A stretch of 64,000 nt of DNA from Arenibacter sp041392165 (GCA_041392165.1 JAWKMN010000003.1:1-64000), one strand, 5' to 3'; counted from the stretch's first letter, positions 36,137-45,108 are shown. Numbers and translations: made by a program. The notes: generated by a model not told the origin, from the sequence alone.

Positions 36137-37510
36137 ATGGTCCAAGGAAAAATTTTGGTAGTGGACGATAACAAAAGTGTACTGACCGCTTTGGAAATAC
36201 TCTTACAATTTGAATATTCCAGCGTATCCGTTATTTCCAACCCCAATCAAATATCTTCTTTCCCTGATTTATCCCAAATTGATGTTGTATTGTTGGATAT
36301 GAATTTTTCTGCAGGGGTAAATTCGGGCAATGAAGGTTTGTACTGGTTAAAGGAAATTAAGAAAAAGGCGCCTCTTACCGCCGTCATAATGATGACCGCA
36401 TATGGTGGCGTAGAATTGGCCGTACAGGCCCTAAAGGAAGGTGCATCGGATTTTATACTCAAACCCTGGAACAATGACAAGTTCTTGGCCACCCTAAAGG
36501 CGGCTTATATGCTACGCAGGTCCCAGAAAGAAATATCCCAATTAAAACAAAAGGAAAATAATTTAAAACAGTTGATCAATCAGGACAGGAATTATATTAT
36601 TGGTAATTCAAAAGCCTTGACCGCTGTATTGAATCTGACCAACAAAGTAGCCAAAACCGATGTGAATGTTTTGATAACAGGTGAAAATGGGACAGGAAAA
36701 GAGCTTATAGCCAGACAATTGCACAGAATGTCCCCAAGACAGAAAGAAGTCTTTATTTCGGTAGATATGGGGTCTATTTCGGAAAATTTGTTTGAAAGTG
36801 AGCTGTTCGGACATCTTAAGGGATCCTTTACGGATGCCAAGGAAGACAGGACCGGTAAATTTGAAGCGGCCAATGGAGGTACCTTGTTTTTGGATGAAAT
36901 AGGTAATCTTTCCTTACAAATGCAGGCCAAATTATTGTCGGCCATTCAAAATAAAGTCATTGTCCGCGTGGGATCCAATAAGGAAATTCCGGTAGACATT
37001 CGATTGATCTGTGCCACCAATGGCAATTTGGAACAAATGGTAGCCGATGGCCTGTTTAGGGAAGATTTATTATATAGGATAAATACCATTCCCATAAAAG
37101 TACCGGCATTACGGGAAAGAGGCGATGATATTTTGGTGCTTAGCGATTTCTATTTAAAAAAATTTAGTGCCAAATACGGCAAACACGGGCTTCGAATAAC
37201 CGATCTTGCCGAAGATAAATTAAAACAATACCCCTGGCCGGGAAATGTAAGGGAGCTGCAGCACACTATGGAAAGGGCCGTAATATTATGCGAAGGCAGC
37301 ACTCTAAAACCGACAGATTTCATACTAAATACAAGATCGTCCCCATCTTTGGAGGTGGGCCCAAAAACCTTGGAGGAGATGGAGCATTATATGATTGTGA
37401 ACGCCTTGCAGAACAATGATGGCAATTATAGTGCCGCTGCTGCACAATTGGGAATTTCAAGGCAAACGCTTTACAATAAAATTAAAAAGCAGGAAAATAA
37501 TGGTGAGTAA
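36137..37510 (+). CDS. NtrC-family sigma-54-dependent response regulator
   Basis: A 457-residue regulator. The receiver domain (1 to about 125) has Asp10-Asp11, phospho-acceptor Asp54, Thr87 and Lys109. The AAA+ domain (about 150-385) has Walker A GENGTGKE (182-189), the sigma-54 contact loop as GSFTDA (229-234; usual GAFTGA) and Walker B LFLDE (250-254). A Fis-type helix-turn-helix ends the protein (NYSAAAAQLGISRQTLYNK). It is divergent from the exporter operon and overlaps the histidine kinase gene by 11 bases, so it most likely activates the exporter in response to that kinase. Confidence 0.95.
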   Translation: MVQGKILVVDDNKSVLTALEILLQFEYSSVSVISNPNQISSFPDLSQIDVVLLDMNFSAGVNSGNEGLYWLKEIKKKAPLTAVIMMTAYGGVELAVQALKEGASDFILKPWNNDKFLATLKAAYMLRRSQKEISQLKQKENNLKQLINQDRNYIIGNSKALTAVLNLTNKVAKTDVNVLITGENGTGKELIARQLHRMSPRQKEVFISVDMGSISENLFESELFGHLKGSFTDAKEDRTGKFEAANGGTLFLDEIGNLSLQMQAKLLSAIQNKVIVRVGSNKEIPVDIRLICATNGNLEQMVADGLFREDLLYRINTIPIKVPALRERGDDILVLSDFYLKKFSAKYGKHGLRITDLAEDKLKQYPWPGNVRELQHTMERAVILCEGSTLKPTDFILNTRSSPSLEVGPKTLEEMEHYMIVNALQNNDGNYSAAAAQLGISRQTLYNKIKKQENNGE

Positions 37511-38849
37511 AAATTTTTATTTTCAGACTATTTTCCGAGTTGGCCTTATCACTGTTTCGGCCATGTTGACAGGATTTCTTCTTGTTCATGAAAAGTACCT
37601 TTTTGGTATTTTGGCATTGGCCGTCCTGATACTGCAAACCTATTACTTAATTAGATATGTCAATGAGACCAACAGAAAAATAGCCTACTTTTTTGATGCC
37701 ATTAAAAATGAGGATTTTACCTTGCGTTTCCCTGAAAAATTAAGTTTGAAGTCTCTTGAAGAGCTTAATCACAGTCTGAATATGCTCAATGATATGATTC
37801 AGAGGATACATTTAAAAAATCAGACCCAGGAACGATTTTACCAAGAGATCTTAAAACAGGCGGACATGGGTGTTTTGGCCGTTAACAGCAAGGGACATAT
37901 ACTTTTTGCCAACCCCAGATTGGAACATATGTTAAATTATACGCCACTGAACCATATAAAGCAACTATCACAGGTTGATGAAAATTTATACCACATATTT
38001 AGAGAATTAAGACCTTTTGAGCGTAGGATGTTCCAATTGACCAATGAGCGTGAAAAAATTGATCTGGCCATAAAGTCCTCCTGCTTTAATATGGACGGAC
38101 AAGAATTGCTATTGGTGGTGATCCAGGACATACATCAGGAACTGGACGAAAAGGAAACCGAATCATGGACCAAATTAATAAGGGTCCTGACCCATGAGAT
38201 TATGAATTCCATTACGCCCATAACGTCCATTTCCGATTCCATTCTAAAATATCATGAACCAAGGGATATAAATATGGAGGATGGTTCCGAATATCAAAAA
38301 CGCATGGAGAGTACTATAAAAGGATTGGAGGTCATAAAGGATCAAGGGGCCAATTTAATGAGTTTCGTACAATCGTACCGAAGTTTTTTAAACATTCCCG
38401 TGCCGGACAAAAAAATTGTCGTGGCCCAAAATTTATTGGAGAAAGTGAAATTATTGGTAGGGCAGGATCGGGAATTTTCCAATACTTCCATTGAACTGCA
38501 AGTGAAAACCCCCGAGCTGGAACTTTTCATTGATGAAAAACAGATTACCCAGGTATTGATCAATTTGTGCAAAAACGCTCTACAGTCTCTCGCCAATCGA
38601 AAAAATAGTTTTATCAAATTAATCGCCGGGATCAATCAAGAAGGACAAAAGTTTATAGAAGTGCAGGACAATGGCCCGGGCATTTCCCCGGAATTGATGA
38701 ACGAGATATTCGTTCCTTTTTTTACTACAAAAAATACCGGTACAGGGGTTGGCCTCAGTTTTTCAAAGCAGATATTGCGCATGCACGGGGGGGGGCTAAA
38801 AGTAATTTCAACGCCCGATAAGGAAACTTCATTTTTGTTAATTTTTTAA
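37500..38849 (+). CDS. Sensor histidine kinase with intramembrane-type sensor
   Basis: A 449-residue kinase starting at the ATG at 37500, which overlaps the end of the NtrC-type gene; the longer frame from 37416 lies inside that gene and is rejected. Two membrane helices (about 11-28 and 33-50) are separated by only about four residues, so there is almost no periplasmic part. A HAMP-like/PAS region follows (QADMGVLAVNSKGHILFANP), then the H-box LTHEIMNSITP, N-box NLCKNALQSL, and G-boxes DNGPGI and GTGVGLSF. This architecture is typical of kinases that sense through a membrane partner such as an ABC permease, which would fit the exporter next door. Confidence 0.93.
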   Translation: MVSKNFYFQTIFRVGLITVSAMLTGFLLVHEKYLFGILALAVLILQTYYLIRYVNETNRKIAYFFDAIKNEDFTLRFPEKLSLKSLEELNHSLNMLNDMIQRIHLKNQTQERFYQEILKQADMGVLAVNSKGHILFANPRLEHMLNYTPLNHIKQLSQVDENLYHIFRELRPFERRMFQLTNEREKIDLAIKSSCFNMDGQELLLVVIQDIHQELDEKETESWTKLIRVLTHEIMNSITPITSISDSILKYHEPRDINMEDGSEYQKRMESTIKGLEVIKDQGANLMSFVQSYRSFLNIPVPDKKIVVAQNLLEKVKLLVGQDREFSNTSIELQVKTPELELFIDEKQITQVLINLCKNALQSLANRKNSFIKLIAGINQEGQKFIEVQDNGPGISPELMNEIFVPFFTTKNTGTGVGLSFSKQILRMHGGGLKVISTPDKETSFLLIF

Positions 38850-39108
38850 TCTAAATACTTCTTCTAAGCCTGCCCTCCGTTCGGACGGGGCTCTGCCTTG
38901 GGACAACCAATTCACCGCTTTATGGGAAATTTTAAATTGCGGTAAAGAATAATGTGTAAGTTGTTTATTTTCAGTTATTAATATTTTTATAGCACGGTCG
39001 GGGAAAAACTTTAACAGTATTCACCCTAAAATAGTTTGATATTAATAGAATAAAAAGTCAAATTCGAGGTTAAAGAATAATACCTAAATCCGATAGAATT
39101 TTAACCGT
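38850..39108. other. Short intergenic region with GACGG-type hairpin
   Basis: 259 bases. A CCTCCGTT...GACGGGGCTCTGCC element at about 38870-38898 belongs to a short dispersed repeat also seen near 44057 and 59526. The rest is AT-rich and featureless. Confidence 0.4.
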
Positions 39109-39516
39109 ATGAAAATAAAGAATGTTCTGTTGATAGAAAATAGTGTGCTGGATGCCCTATTGATCAAAGTATCCCTACAACAAAATGGAGAGCTTTGTAA
39201 CATCCACTTAATGGAAGACGGTTTTGAGGCCGTGTTGCATACCCAAAGCCTTTTGGAACAGGGAAGTAAGGAGGTGCCCGATTTGATTATTGCCAACAAG
39301 GATCTGGTAATGATCAACGGGGAAAATATATTATCTAAAATGGAGGGCTTGGGCAATTTTTATATCCCGGTAATTATAATGACTTCCAGTGGGGATGAAG
39401 CCCTACCTCTATTTAACGGCCAAACTTGTTGCATTATAAACAAACCTTTGGAAGTCCAGGAATTTATAAGCATATTCAGGGACATCAAAGATAATTGGTT
39501 GACCGTTGTTCATTAG
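39109..39516 (+). CDS. Degenerate response-regulator receiver protein
   Basis: A 135-residue stand-alone receiver fold. The acidic pair is replaced by Glu10-Asn11 (LLIENS), and the phospho-acceptor Asp is replaced by Asn63 (LIIANKDL); Thr92 and the conserved Lys112 (NKPLE) remain. It is therefore unlikely to be phosphorylated in the usual way and may act as a constitutive binding module. It lies 260 bases after the histidine kinase on the same strand, but a functional link is only inference. No output domain. Confidence 0.75.
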   Translation: MKIKNVLLIENSVLDALLIKVSLQQNGELCNIHLMEDGFEAVLHTQSLLEQGSKEVPDLIIANKDLVMINGENILSKMEGLGNFYIPVIIMTSSGDEALPLFNGQTCCIINKPLEVQEFISIFRDIKDNWLTVVH

Positions 39517-39664
39517 AACATTATTGCTTAAAGATATTGAAGGACCATCAACAAAAAAATAATTGAATCTGTACATCCATTAAGGAAATAGTATCCAATT
39601 CCGAATCGGTAATTTTAAACGAATAGCCTATAGGGTCCCATAGTTACACTATCCCCCAATAATA

Positions 39665-39689
39665 AAAGGACGGCCTTGGGCCGTCCTTT
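39665..39689 (-). terminator. Rho-independent terminator of the YegP-like gene
   Basis: Perfect 11-base arms AAAGGACGGCC and GGCCGTCCTTT around a 3-base loop, followed on the minus strand by a T-rich tail. It lies 17 bases past the stop at 39707. Confidence 0.88.
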
Positions 39690-39706
39690 CTGTATGTTAT
39701 CGGAGA

Positions 39707-40036
39707 TTAAGAATTATCCTCGATCTCTGCTTCAGGGGCATTGTTCTTGACGGACGCAATTCCATTTTCCATAGCTGAAGTACTGGAATACATTTCACTT
39801 GAACCAATTACCTGACCATTGGAAGCCTTTAAGTTAAAGTAAGGGCTGCCATCCTTGGCGGTCTTTCTTTCAAATTTACCATCATCTTTGGCATTTGTCT
39901 TAACGGACGCAATCCCATTTTCGCATGAAGATTTGGTCTTATAAGCTTCACTGCTCAAAATCACCTGGCCATTTGAGGCTTTTAAATTAAATCTAAACTG
40001 GTCTGACTTATCTTTTTTAATTTCAAATTTACCCAT
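39707..40036 (-). CDS. YegP-family (DUF1508) small protein
   Basis: A 109-residue protein made of two DUF1508 repeats. Each has the pattern FxxKxxxxxxFxFNLKASNGQVIxSSExYxxxxxxxNGIASVK, at about residues 3-50 and 54-100. Bacterial YegP proteins are small, widespread and of unknown function, often linked to stress. It is monocistronic with a strong terminator. The tail (APEAEIEDNS) is acidic. No signal peptide. Confidence 0.88.
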   Translation of the reverse strand: MGKFEIKKDKSDQFRFNLKASNGQVILSSEAYKTKSSCENGIASVKTNAKDDGKFERKTAKDGSPYFNLKASNGQVIGSSEMYSSTSAMENGIASVKNNAPEAEIEDNS

Positions 40037-40182
40037 TGTAAATATTTGTTAGATTGGACATATACTTATATAAGTTATCAGGATACAATCTAGTGATTTT
40101 TTTAAAAATAGTCGGTCTTAAACTACCAAAAATAATATTAATTTAAAGTAGTAGGGTATTTTTAGTGTTGAACAGTAGGTGC

Positions 40183-42516
40183 TTAGCACTCCAACAGGTT
40201 TCTTTGAGTGTGGTATTCTTTCCTCATTTTTTTGGCCACTTCCACCATATGGACCAAGGCCAATTTGGTTTCGGGCCAATCCCGGGTCTTTAAACCACAA
40301 TCGGGATTGACCCATATATTATCTACTGGCAAAAGTTTGGTCGCCTTTTGCAGTAATTGCTCCATTTCCTCTTTTCTGGGCACCCTTGAAGAATGAATAT
40401 CGTATACTCCAGGTCCTATTTCATTGGGATATTTAAATTGGACAAAGGCGTCCAATAGTTCCATTTCAGATCTTGAGGTCTCTATGGTAATAACATCGGC
40501 ATCCATATCTGAAATGTCCTTTATTATATCGTTAAATTCGGAATAGCACATATGGGTATGGATCTGTGTCCTGTCCCCTACTCCACTCGAAGCTACCCTG
40601 AAACATTCAATGGCCCAATTTAAATAATTGCTCCAATACTCTTGCCTTAGTGGGAGCCCCTCCCTTAAGGCAGGTTCATCAATTTGAATGATCTTTATTC
40701 CAGTGCTTTCCAAATCCAAAACTTCATCCCTTATGGCCAATGCTATTTGTCTACAGGTAGTGGACCTAGGTTGATCGTCCCTTACAAAGGACCATTGTAA
40801 AATGGTTACAGGACCCGTTAGCATACCCTTTACCGGCTTTTTGGTCAAGGATTGTGCATAGGACGTCCACTTTACCGTCATGGGCTTATCCCTATGTACA
40901 TCGCCATATATTATAGGGGGCTTTACACAACGACTGCCATAACTTTGCACCCAACCGTTCGTTGAAAATGCAAATCCCTGAAGCCTCTCCCCGAAATATT
41001 CCACCATGTCATTCCTTTCAAATTCGCCATGGACCAGAACGTCCAATCCAATATCTTCCTGAAAACGGATGGTACTTTCAGTTTCTCTTTTGATAAATTC
41101 ATCATATTCCATTTGGGTAATCTCCTTTCTTTTAAGTTTCTTTCTCCAACCTCTTACCTCTAGGGTCTGGGGAAAGGATCCAATAGTGGTCGTAGGAAAT
41201 AATGGAAGATTCAGCTCTTGTTTTTGATGTTCCTTACGAATATGGAAACTGCTTATACGTTTCTTGGTGTCCTCCGTTAATGATCGTACCCTTTGTTTGG
41301 TCTGGGAATGATGGATTAATTCCGAAGTGCTTTTTTTTGTAAAAAGTTGTCTATTATTGACAAGTTCAAGGGCAGCCTCCTTTTGTGGATTATCGGTCGC
41401 TAATTGGCTTAGAAGGATCAATTCCTGAAGCTTTTGTTTGGAAAATGCCATCCATTGTGCAATTCTTGGATCAAGACCCTCTTCATTGCGCTCCTGTTCC
41501 AGATCATATGGACAATGCAAAAAGGAGCAGGAACCTGCAACCCATATCTTATCGCTGGCAACACCTTGCTGCGCCCTGTTGATCATGACCAGGGAATTAT
41601 CAAAGTTGTTTCGCCAAATATTTCTGCCGTCCACCAGCCCTAGGGAAAGTATTTGTTTTCCTTTGTACAGCGGAGACTCCAGGATATCATCCAATTGCAA
41701 AGGACATCTTACCAGATCCAGGTGCAGTACATGCACCGGAAGCTGCAATACAGTTTCCAAATTGTCTCCGTAGCAGTCAAAGTAATTGGTAAGGATTATT
41801 TTTAATCGGGGAAATTTTAGGGCAATGGTATTATATAGGTCCTTCACCATCTTGCGCTCCCTGTCCTTAAGGTTTAATGCCAAACATGGCTCGTCCAATT
41901 GAATATATTCCGCTCCTTCCGCGGATAATTGCTCCAACAGTTCATAAAATACCTGCGATAGAGATTCAAGGAGATCCAGCCTGTGGAATCCCTCTTCTTT
42001 CTCTTTTCCAAGATAGAGATAGGTAAAGGGAGAAATCAACACGGGTTTGGTCCTTATTCCTAGACTGAGGGCCTCTTTGAATTCATTTATGACCTTATTG
42101 GAATTAAGATGGAAGGATTGGTCCTTTATGAACTCTGGTACTATATAGTGATAATTGGTGTCAAACCATTTGGTCATTTCCATGGCCTTTAGGTCGTAAC
42201 CATCCTTTTGGAGGCCCCTGGCCATGGCAAAATAGAGGTCTATTTCCGATCTGTCCTTTTTAATTTCAGCATATCGTTCTGGAATACAGCCATAGGTTAT
42301 GCTGGCATCCAATACCTGATCGTAAAAGGAAAAATCATTGGAAGGAATTAAATCAATACCGTATGACTGCTGTATCTGCCAGTTTTTCTGACGGATATTC
42401 CTACCGGTCATATGTAGTTCCTCTACATTGATATTGCCCCGCCAATATTTTTCCAAGGATTTTTTTAACTCTCTGTTGGCCCCAATTCTAGGATAGCCCA
42501 AAAGGTTTGTCTTCAT
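40183..42516 (-). CDS. metE: Cobalamin-independent methionine synthase (5-methyltetrahydropteroyltriglutamate-homocysteine methyltransferase)
   Basis: A 777-residue MetE with the duplicated barrel layout: N-terminal half (NLLGYPRIGANRELKK, QLDEPCLALNL) and catalytic C-terminal half (TTTIGSFPQTLEVR, IQIDEPALREGLPLR, HTHMCYSEF, NPDCGLKTR). The His and Cys of HTHMCYS and the Cys of PDCG supply zinc ligands. It transfers the methyl group from methyl-THF to homocysteine in the cytoplasm. The gene is divergent from an Lrp/AsnC regulator, with a perfect palindrome between them. No SAM riboswitch was seen in the leader. Confidence 0.97.
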   Translation of the reverse strand: MKTNLLGYPRIGANRELKKSLEKYWRGNINVEELHMTGRNIRQKNWQIQQSYGIDLIPSNDFSFYDQVLDASITYGCIPERYAEIKKDRSEIDLYFAMARGLQKDGYDLKAMEMTKWFDTNYHYIVPEFIKDQSFHLNSNKVINEFKEALSLGIRTKPVLISPFTYLYLGKEKEEGFHRLDLLESLSQVFYELLEQLSAEGAEYIQLDEPCLALNLKDRERKMVKDLYNTIALKFPRLKIILTNYFDCYGDNLETVLQLPVHVLHLDLVRCPLQLDDILESPLYKGKQILSLGLVDGRNIWRNNFDNSLVMINRAQQGVASDKIWVAGSCSFLHCPYDLEQERNEEGLDPRIAQWMAFSKQKLQELILLSQLATDNPQKEAALELVNNRQLFTKKSTSELIHHSQTKQRVRSLTEDTKKRISSFHIRKEHQKQELNLPLFPTTTIGSFPQTLEVRGWRKKLKRKEITQMEYDEFIKRETESTIRFQEDIGLDVLVHGEFERNDMVEYFGERLQGFAFSTNGWVQSYGSRCVKPPIIYGDVHRDKPMTVKWTSYAQSLTKKPVKGMLTGPVTILQWSFVRDDQPRSTTCRQIALAIRDEVLDLESTGIKIIQIDEPALREGLPLRQEYWSNYLNWAIECFRVASSGVGDRTQIHTHMCYSEFNDIIKDISDMDADVITIETSRSEMELLDAFVQFKYPNEIGPGVYDIHSSRVPRKEEMEQLLQKATKLLPVDNIWVNPDCGLKTRDWPETKLALVHMVEVAKKMRKEYHTQRNLLEC

Positions 42517-42612
42517 GTTTTTTAATTTTCAAAATTTCCTACAAAGCTTATAATTTTGTTTTAATGTTCTATATATTTATATATATTTGAAATATTATAC
42601 TTAATTTTTATA

Positions 42613-42639
42613 TTTATTTAGAAAATAATTCTAAATAAA
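42613..42639. promoter_or_regulatory. Perfect palindrome between metE and the Lrp/AsnC gene
   Basis: Arms TTTATTTAGAA (42613-42623) and TTCTAAATAAA (42629-42639) are exact reverse complements around AATAA. It lies 34 bases before the regulator ATG (42673) and 97 bases before the metE ATG. Lrp-type proteins bind AT-rich palindromes, so this is the likely operator for autoregulation and metE control. Confidence 0.6.
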
Positions 42640-42672
42640 AAGATAATGGTTTCAATAAAAGAATAATATTCT

Positions 42673-43134
42673 ATGACCAATTTGGATGAGATCGATATTC
42701 AGATTCTAAAATTATTGCAGGGCAATTCCAACCTTACCACCAAGGATTTGGCCAATAAGGTGAATTTGTCCACTACCCCGGTTTTTGAAAGGGTAAAGCG
42801 ACTCGAGAAAAATGGCTATATAAAAAAGTATGTGGCGGTACTGGATGCGGCGAAATTGGACAGAGACCTCACCGTATTTTGCAATATTACCCTGAAACAG
42901 CACACACGGGAAATTGGCAATAAGTTTGTTAAGGATATTATGGCCATCAAGGAGGTTACGGAATGTTATAATGTTTCAGGGGATTATGATTTCTTACTAA
43001 AGGTAATGGTCAGGGATATGAAACACTATCAGGATTTTGTACTGAACCATCTTGGGGAAATAAAGAATATTGGTAGCGCCCATAGTACTTTTGTTATGGG
43101 GGAAATTAAAAATACCTATTCGGTTCCTTTATAG
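42673..43134 (+). CDS. Lrp/AsnC-family transcriptional regulator
   Basis: A 153-residue regulator with an N-terminal AsnC helix-turn-helix (residues 5-60: LTTKDLANKVNLSTTPVFERVKRLE) and a C-terminal RAM/ligand-binding domain (about 68-150: VTECYNVSGDYDFLLKVMV). The family senses amino acids. Divergence from metE with a shared palindromic site suggests methionine-related control, which is inference. Length is normal. Confidence 0.93.
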   Translation: MTNLDEIDIQILKLLQGNSNLTTKDLANKVNLSTTPVFERVKRLEKNGYIKKYVAVLDAAKLDRDLTVFCNITLKQHTREIGNKFVKDIMAIKEVTECYNVSGDYDFLLKVMVRDMKHYQDFVLNHLGEIKNIGSAHSTFVMGEIKNTYSVPL

Positions 43135-43275
43135 CCGAAATCCATAGGCAAAATTATAAAACCACGCATATCTCTATTTACACAACGTATAATGTACCGT
43201 TCACATCATTTTTGAGGGTTTGGGGGGCTATTTAAGTATTTTCATCCAGTATTTAAACCCACGAGACACCTAATT

Positions 43276-43968
43276 ATGAAATTAAAAAGTATCATTGTAG
43301 ACGATTCGTCTATGCAGCGGATGGCGGTAGCACAGTTAGTGAACAGGAATCCAAACCTGGTTTTGGTAGCCGAGTACAGCAATGCCATTGAAGCCAATAA
43401 CGGAATAAAAAACAATGACATCGACCTTATTTTTCTTGATATTGAAATGCCGATCGTCAATGGTTTTGACCTTTTGGAATCCCTGACCAATCCACCACAG
43501 GTTATTTTGATTACCGGTAAACCGGACTATGCCCTGAAGGCCTTTGATTATGACGTAACCGATTACCTCTACAAGCCCATTTCCTCTTCCCGTTTTGAGG
43601 CATCTATAAAGCGGGCAGTGGCCCGACATGAACAAATGCACAAATTGGGCGAGGAAGAAGAATATATCTTTGTGAAGAGCAATCTAAAAAAGCGTAAGGT
43701 TGTTTTGAACGATATAAAGTGGGTAGAAGCCCTGGGCGATTATATCAAGGTGGTTACGAATGAGGGCAATATAGTTATTCTCTCTACTATGAAGGCCTTT
43801 GAAAAACAGCTGCCCGGGGATAAATTTTTAAGGATCCACAAATCCTACATTGTGAATCTGGAAAAAGTGGAAAAGTTCAATAGTAAGAATATTGAAGTAG
43901 AAGGAAGACAGGTGCCGTTGAGCAGGAACAAAAAAAACGAATTGATGGAGGCGCTTTACAACGTATAA
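43276..43968 (+). CDS. LytTR-family response regulator
   Basis: A 230-residue LytR/AlgR-type regulator. The receiver domain (1-118) has Asp9-Asp10, phospho-acceptor Asp55 (FLDIEMP), Thr80 and Lys100 (YLYKP). The DNA-binding LytTR domain (about 130-228) has WVEALGDYIKV and LRIHKSYIVNLEKV. No histidine kinase of the matching 5TM/LytS type is adjacent, so it is an orphan here. Targets are unknown. Confidence 0.93.
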   Translation: MKLKSIIVDDSSMQRMAVAQLVNRNPNLVLVAEYSNAIEANNGIKNNDIDLIFLDIEMPIVNGFDLLESLTNPPQVILITGKPDYALKAFDYDVTDYLYKPISSSRFEASIKRAVARHEQMHKLGEEEEYIFVKSNLKKRKVVLNDIKWVEALGDYIKVVTNEGNIVILSTMKAFEKQLPGDKFLRIHKSYIVNLEKVEKFNSKNIEVEGRQVPLSRNKKNELMEALYNV

Positions 43969-44087
43969 CGCTTTCTCCTGACATTGATTAATTAGAGTTG
44001 TACATTCGCCTAAACCTACCCGTCATTTAAACTTAGATTTAATCTTTATAATTCCCCGACGGCTCTACCCCGGGGTTTCTGATCATA

Positions 44088-44128
44088 CCTCCCTTTGGGG
44101 GAGGCCGGAATTGCTTTTTCGCAATTCC
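44088..44128. repeat. Paired hairpin repeat element
   Basis: A CCTCCC...GGGAGG hairpin (44088-44103) is followed by a perfect 8-bp hairpin GGAATTGC/GCAATTCC (44107-44114, 44121-44128) with loop TTTTTC. It has the same two-hairpin build as 13742-13783. A CCCCGACGGCTCTACCCCGG element lies just upstream (about 44054-44073). Together they sit between convergent genes. Confidence 0.6.
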
Positions 44129-44151
44129 AGGTGGGGCAAAATACAAAACTT

Positions 44152-45108
44152 TTATAGATTGGAGACCGTTTTTTTCAAAATGGCCTTGACCCGATGTTTT
44201 AGAACTTCGGGTTCTATAATCTCTGCATAATCTCCAAACATCATATACCATCTGGGGAATCCGTGTTCCAAATCGGATGCCATAAAGGTCATCTCCACCC
44301 TGTTGCCGTTAACCTTTTCAGAAATAAAGCCATAATGCTTCTTGCTACTATTAATATATCTGGCGATGTCTTTATCCACAGATATTCTCACTTTTATTTT
44401 TTGAATATTCACGTTTTTACTTAAGTGCCCATCGAAACTCCCATGCTCTCTTGTAAAGGTGAGCGCTGTTCTTGTAATGCCCAGCATCCGGTCTGTTCTA
44501 AATTGTCTATAATCTTTTCTATGGTGGCAATATCCCAACACATACCAAAAATTATTTTCATGAAACAGTCCTACGGGTTCAATATACCGATCGGAAGGAT
44601 GCTCGCTCTGCAAAGAGTGGTACCTTAAGAACACTTGTTTTTTTTCTGCTATACTTTCAATAAGAATTTCGAGTGCATTCGGCAAATCTTCATTGAACAG
44701 TTGTTGTGAAGGGTCTACTGAAATTTGGGATTCCAAGGCGGAAATCAAATCTTTTTCACGCCCCCTTAGAACCGACTTTAGTTTGAACATAGCGGATTGA
44801 TAGTAGCCGCCAAGGGACTTGTCCATAAACTTTTGCATTAGTTTTTCGGCCGCCACAAAACTCCCGACTTCCTCACGGGTGAACATGACAGGAGGTAGCC
44901 GATAGCCTTCCATGATGGAGTAGCCAATACCGGCTTCACTGATTATAGGCACCCCCGAAGCTTCCAGAGTTCTAATGTCCCTGTAAATGGTACGCAGACT
45001 AACCTCAAATCGATCTGCCAATTCTTGGGCCCTCACAATGCGTTTGGATTGTAACTGTACCAAGATGGCTACTATGCGATCAAAACGATTTACCGTATCC
45101 CTACCCAT
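44152..45108 (-). CDS. WYL-domain transcriptional regulator (YafY family)
   Basis: A regulator of 318 residues if started at the ATG at 45108 (MGRDTVNRFDRIVAIL), which matches the usual family start; the frame is open up to 45231. The HTH (about 5-60: RAQELADRFEVSLRTIYRDI) is followed by a WYL domain (about 145-225, with GLFHENNFWYVLGYCHHR and RQFRTDRML) and a C-terminal WCX-like part. It is divergent from a DinB-family gene, and two copies of TGACA-N6-TGTCA lie in the intervening region, so it probably controls itself and that gene. Confidence 0.9.
   Translation of the reverse strand: MGRDTVNRFDRIVAILVQLQSKRIVRAQELADRFEVSLRTIYRDIRTLEASGVPIISEAGIGYSIMEGYRLPPVMFTREEVGSFVAAEKLMQKFMDKSLGGYYQSAMFKLKSVLRGREKDLISALESQISVDPSQQLFNEDLPNALEILIESIAEKKQVFLRYHSLQSEHPSDRYIEPVGLFHENNFWYVLGYCHHRKDYRQFRTDRMLGITRTALTFTREHGSFDGHLSKNVNIQKIKVRISVDKDIARYINSSKKHYGFISEKVNGNRVEMTFMASDLEHGFPRWYMMFGDYAEIIEPEVLKHRVKAILKKTVSNL

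Noticed and set aside
37416..37499. Upstream start for the histidine kinase
   Set aside because: The sequence lies inside the C-terminal HTH of the NtrC-type gene; the ATG at 37500 directly precedes the first membrane helix segment.
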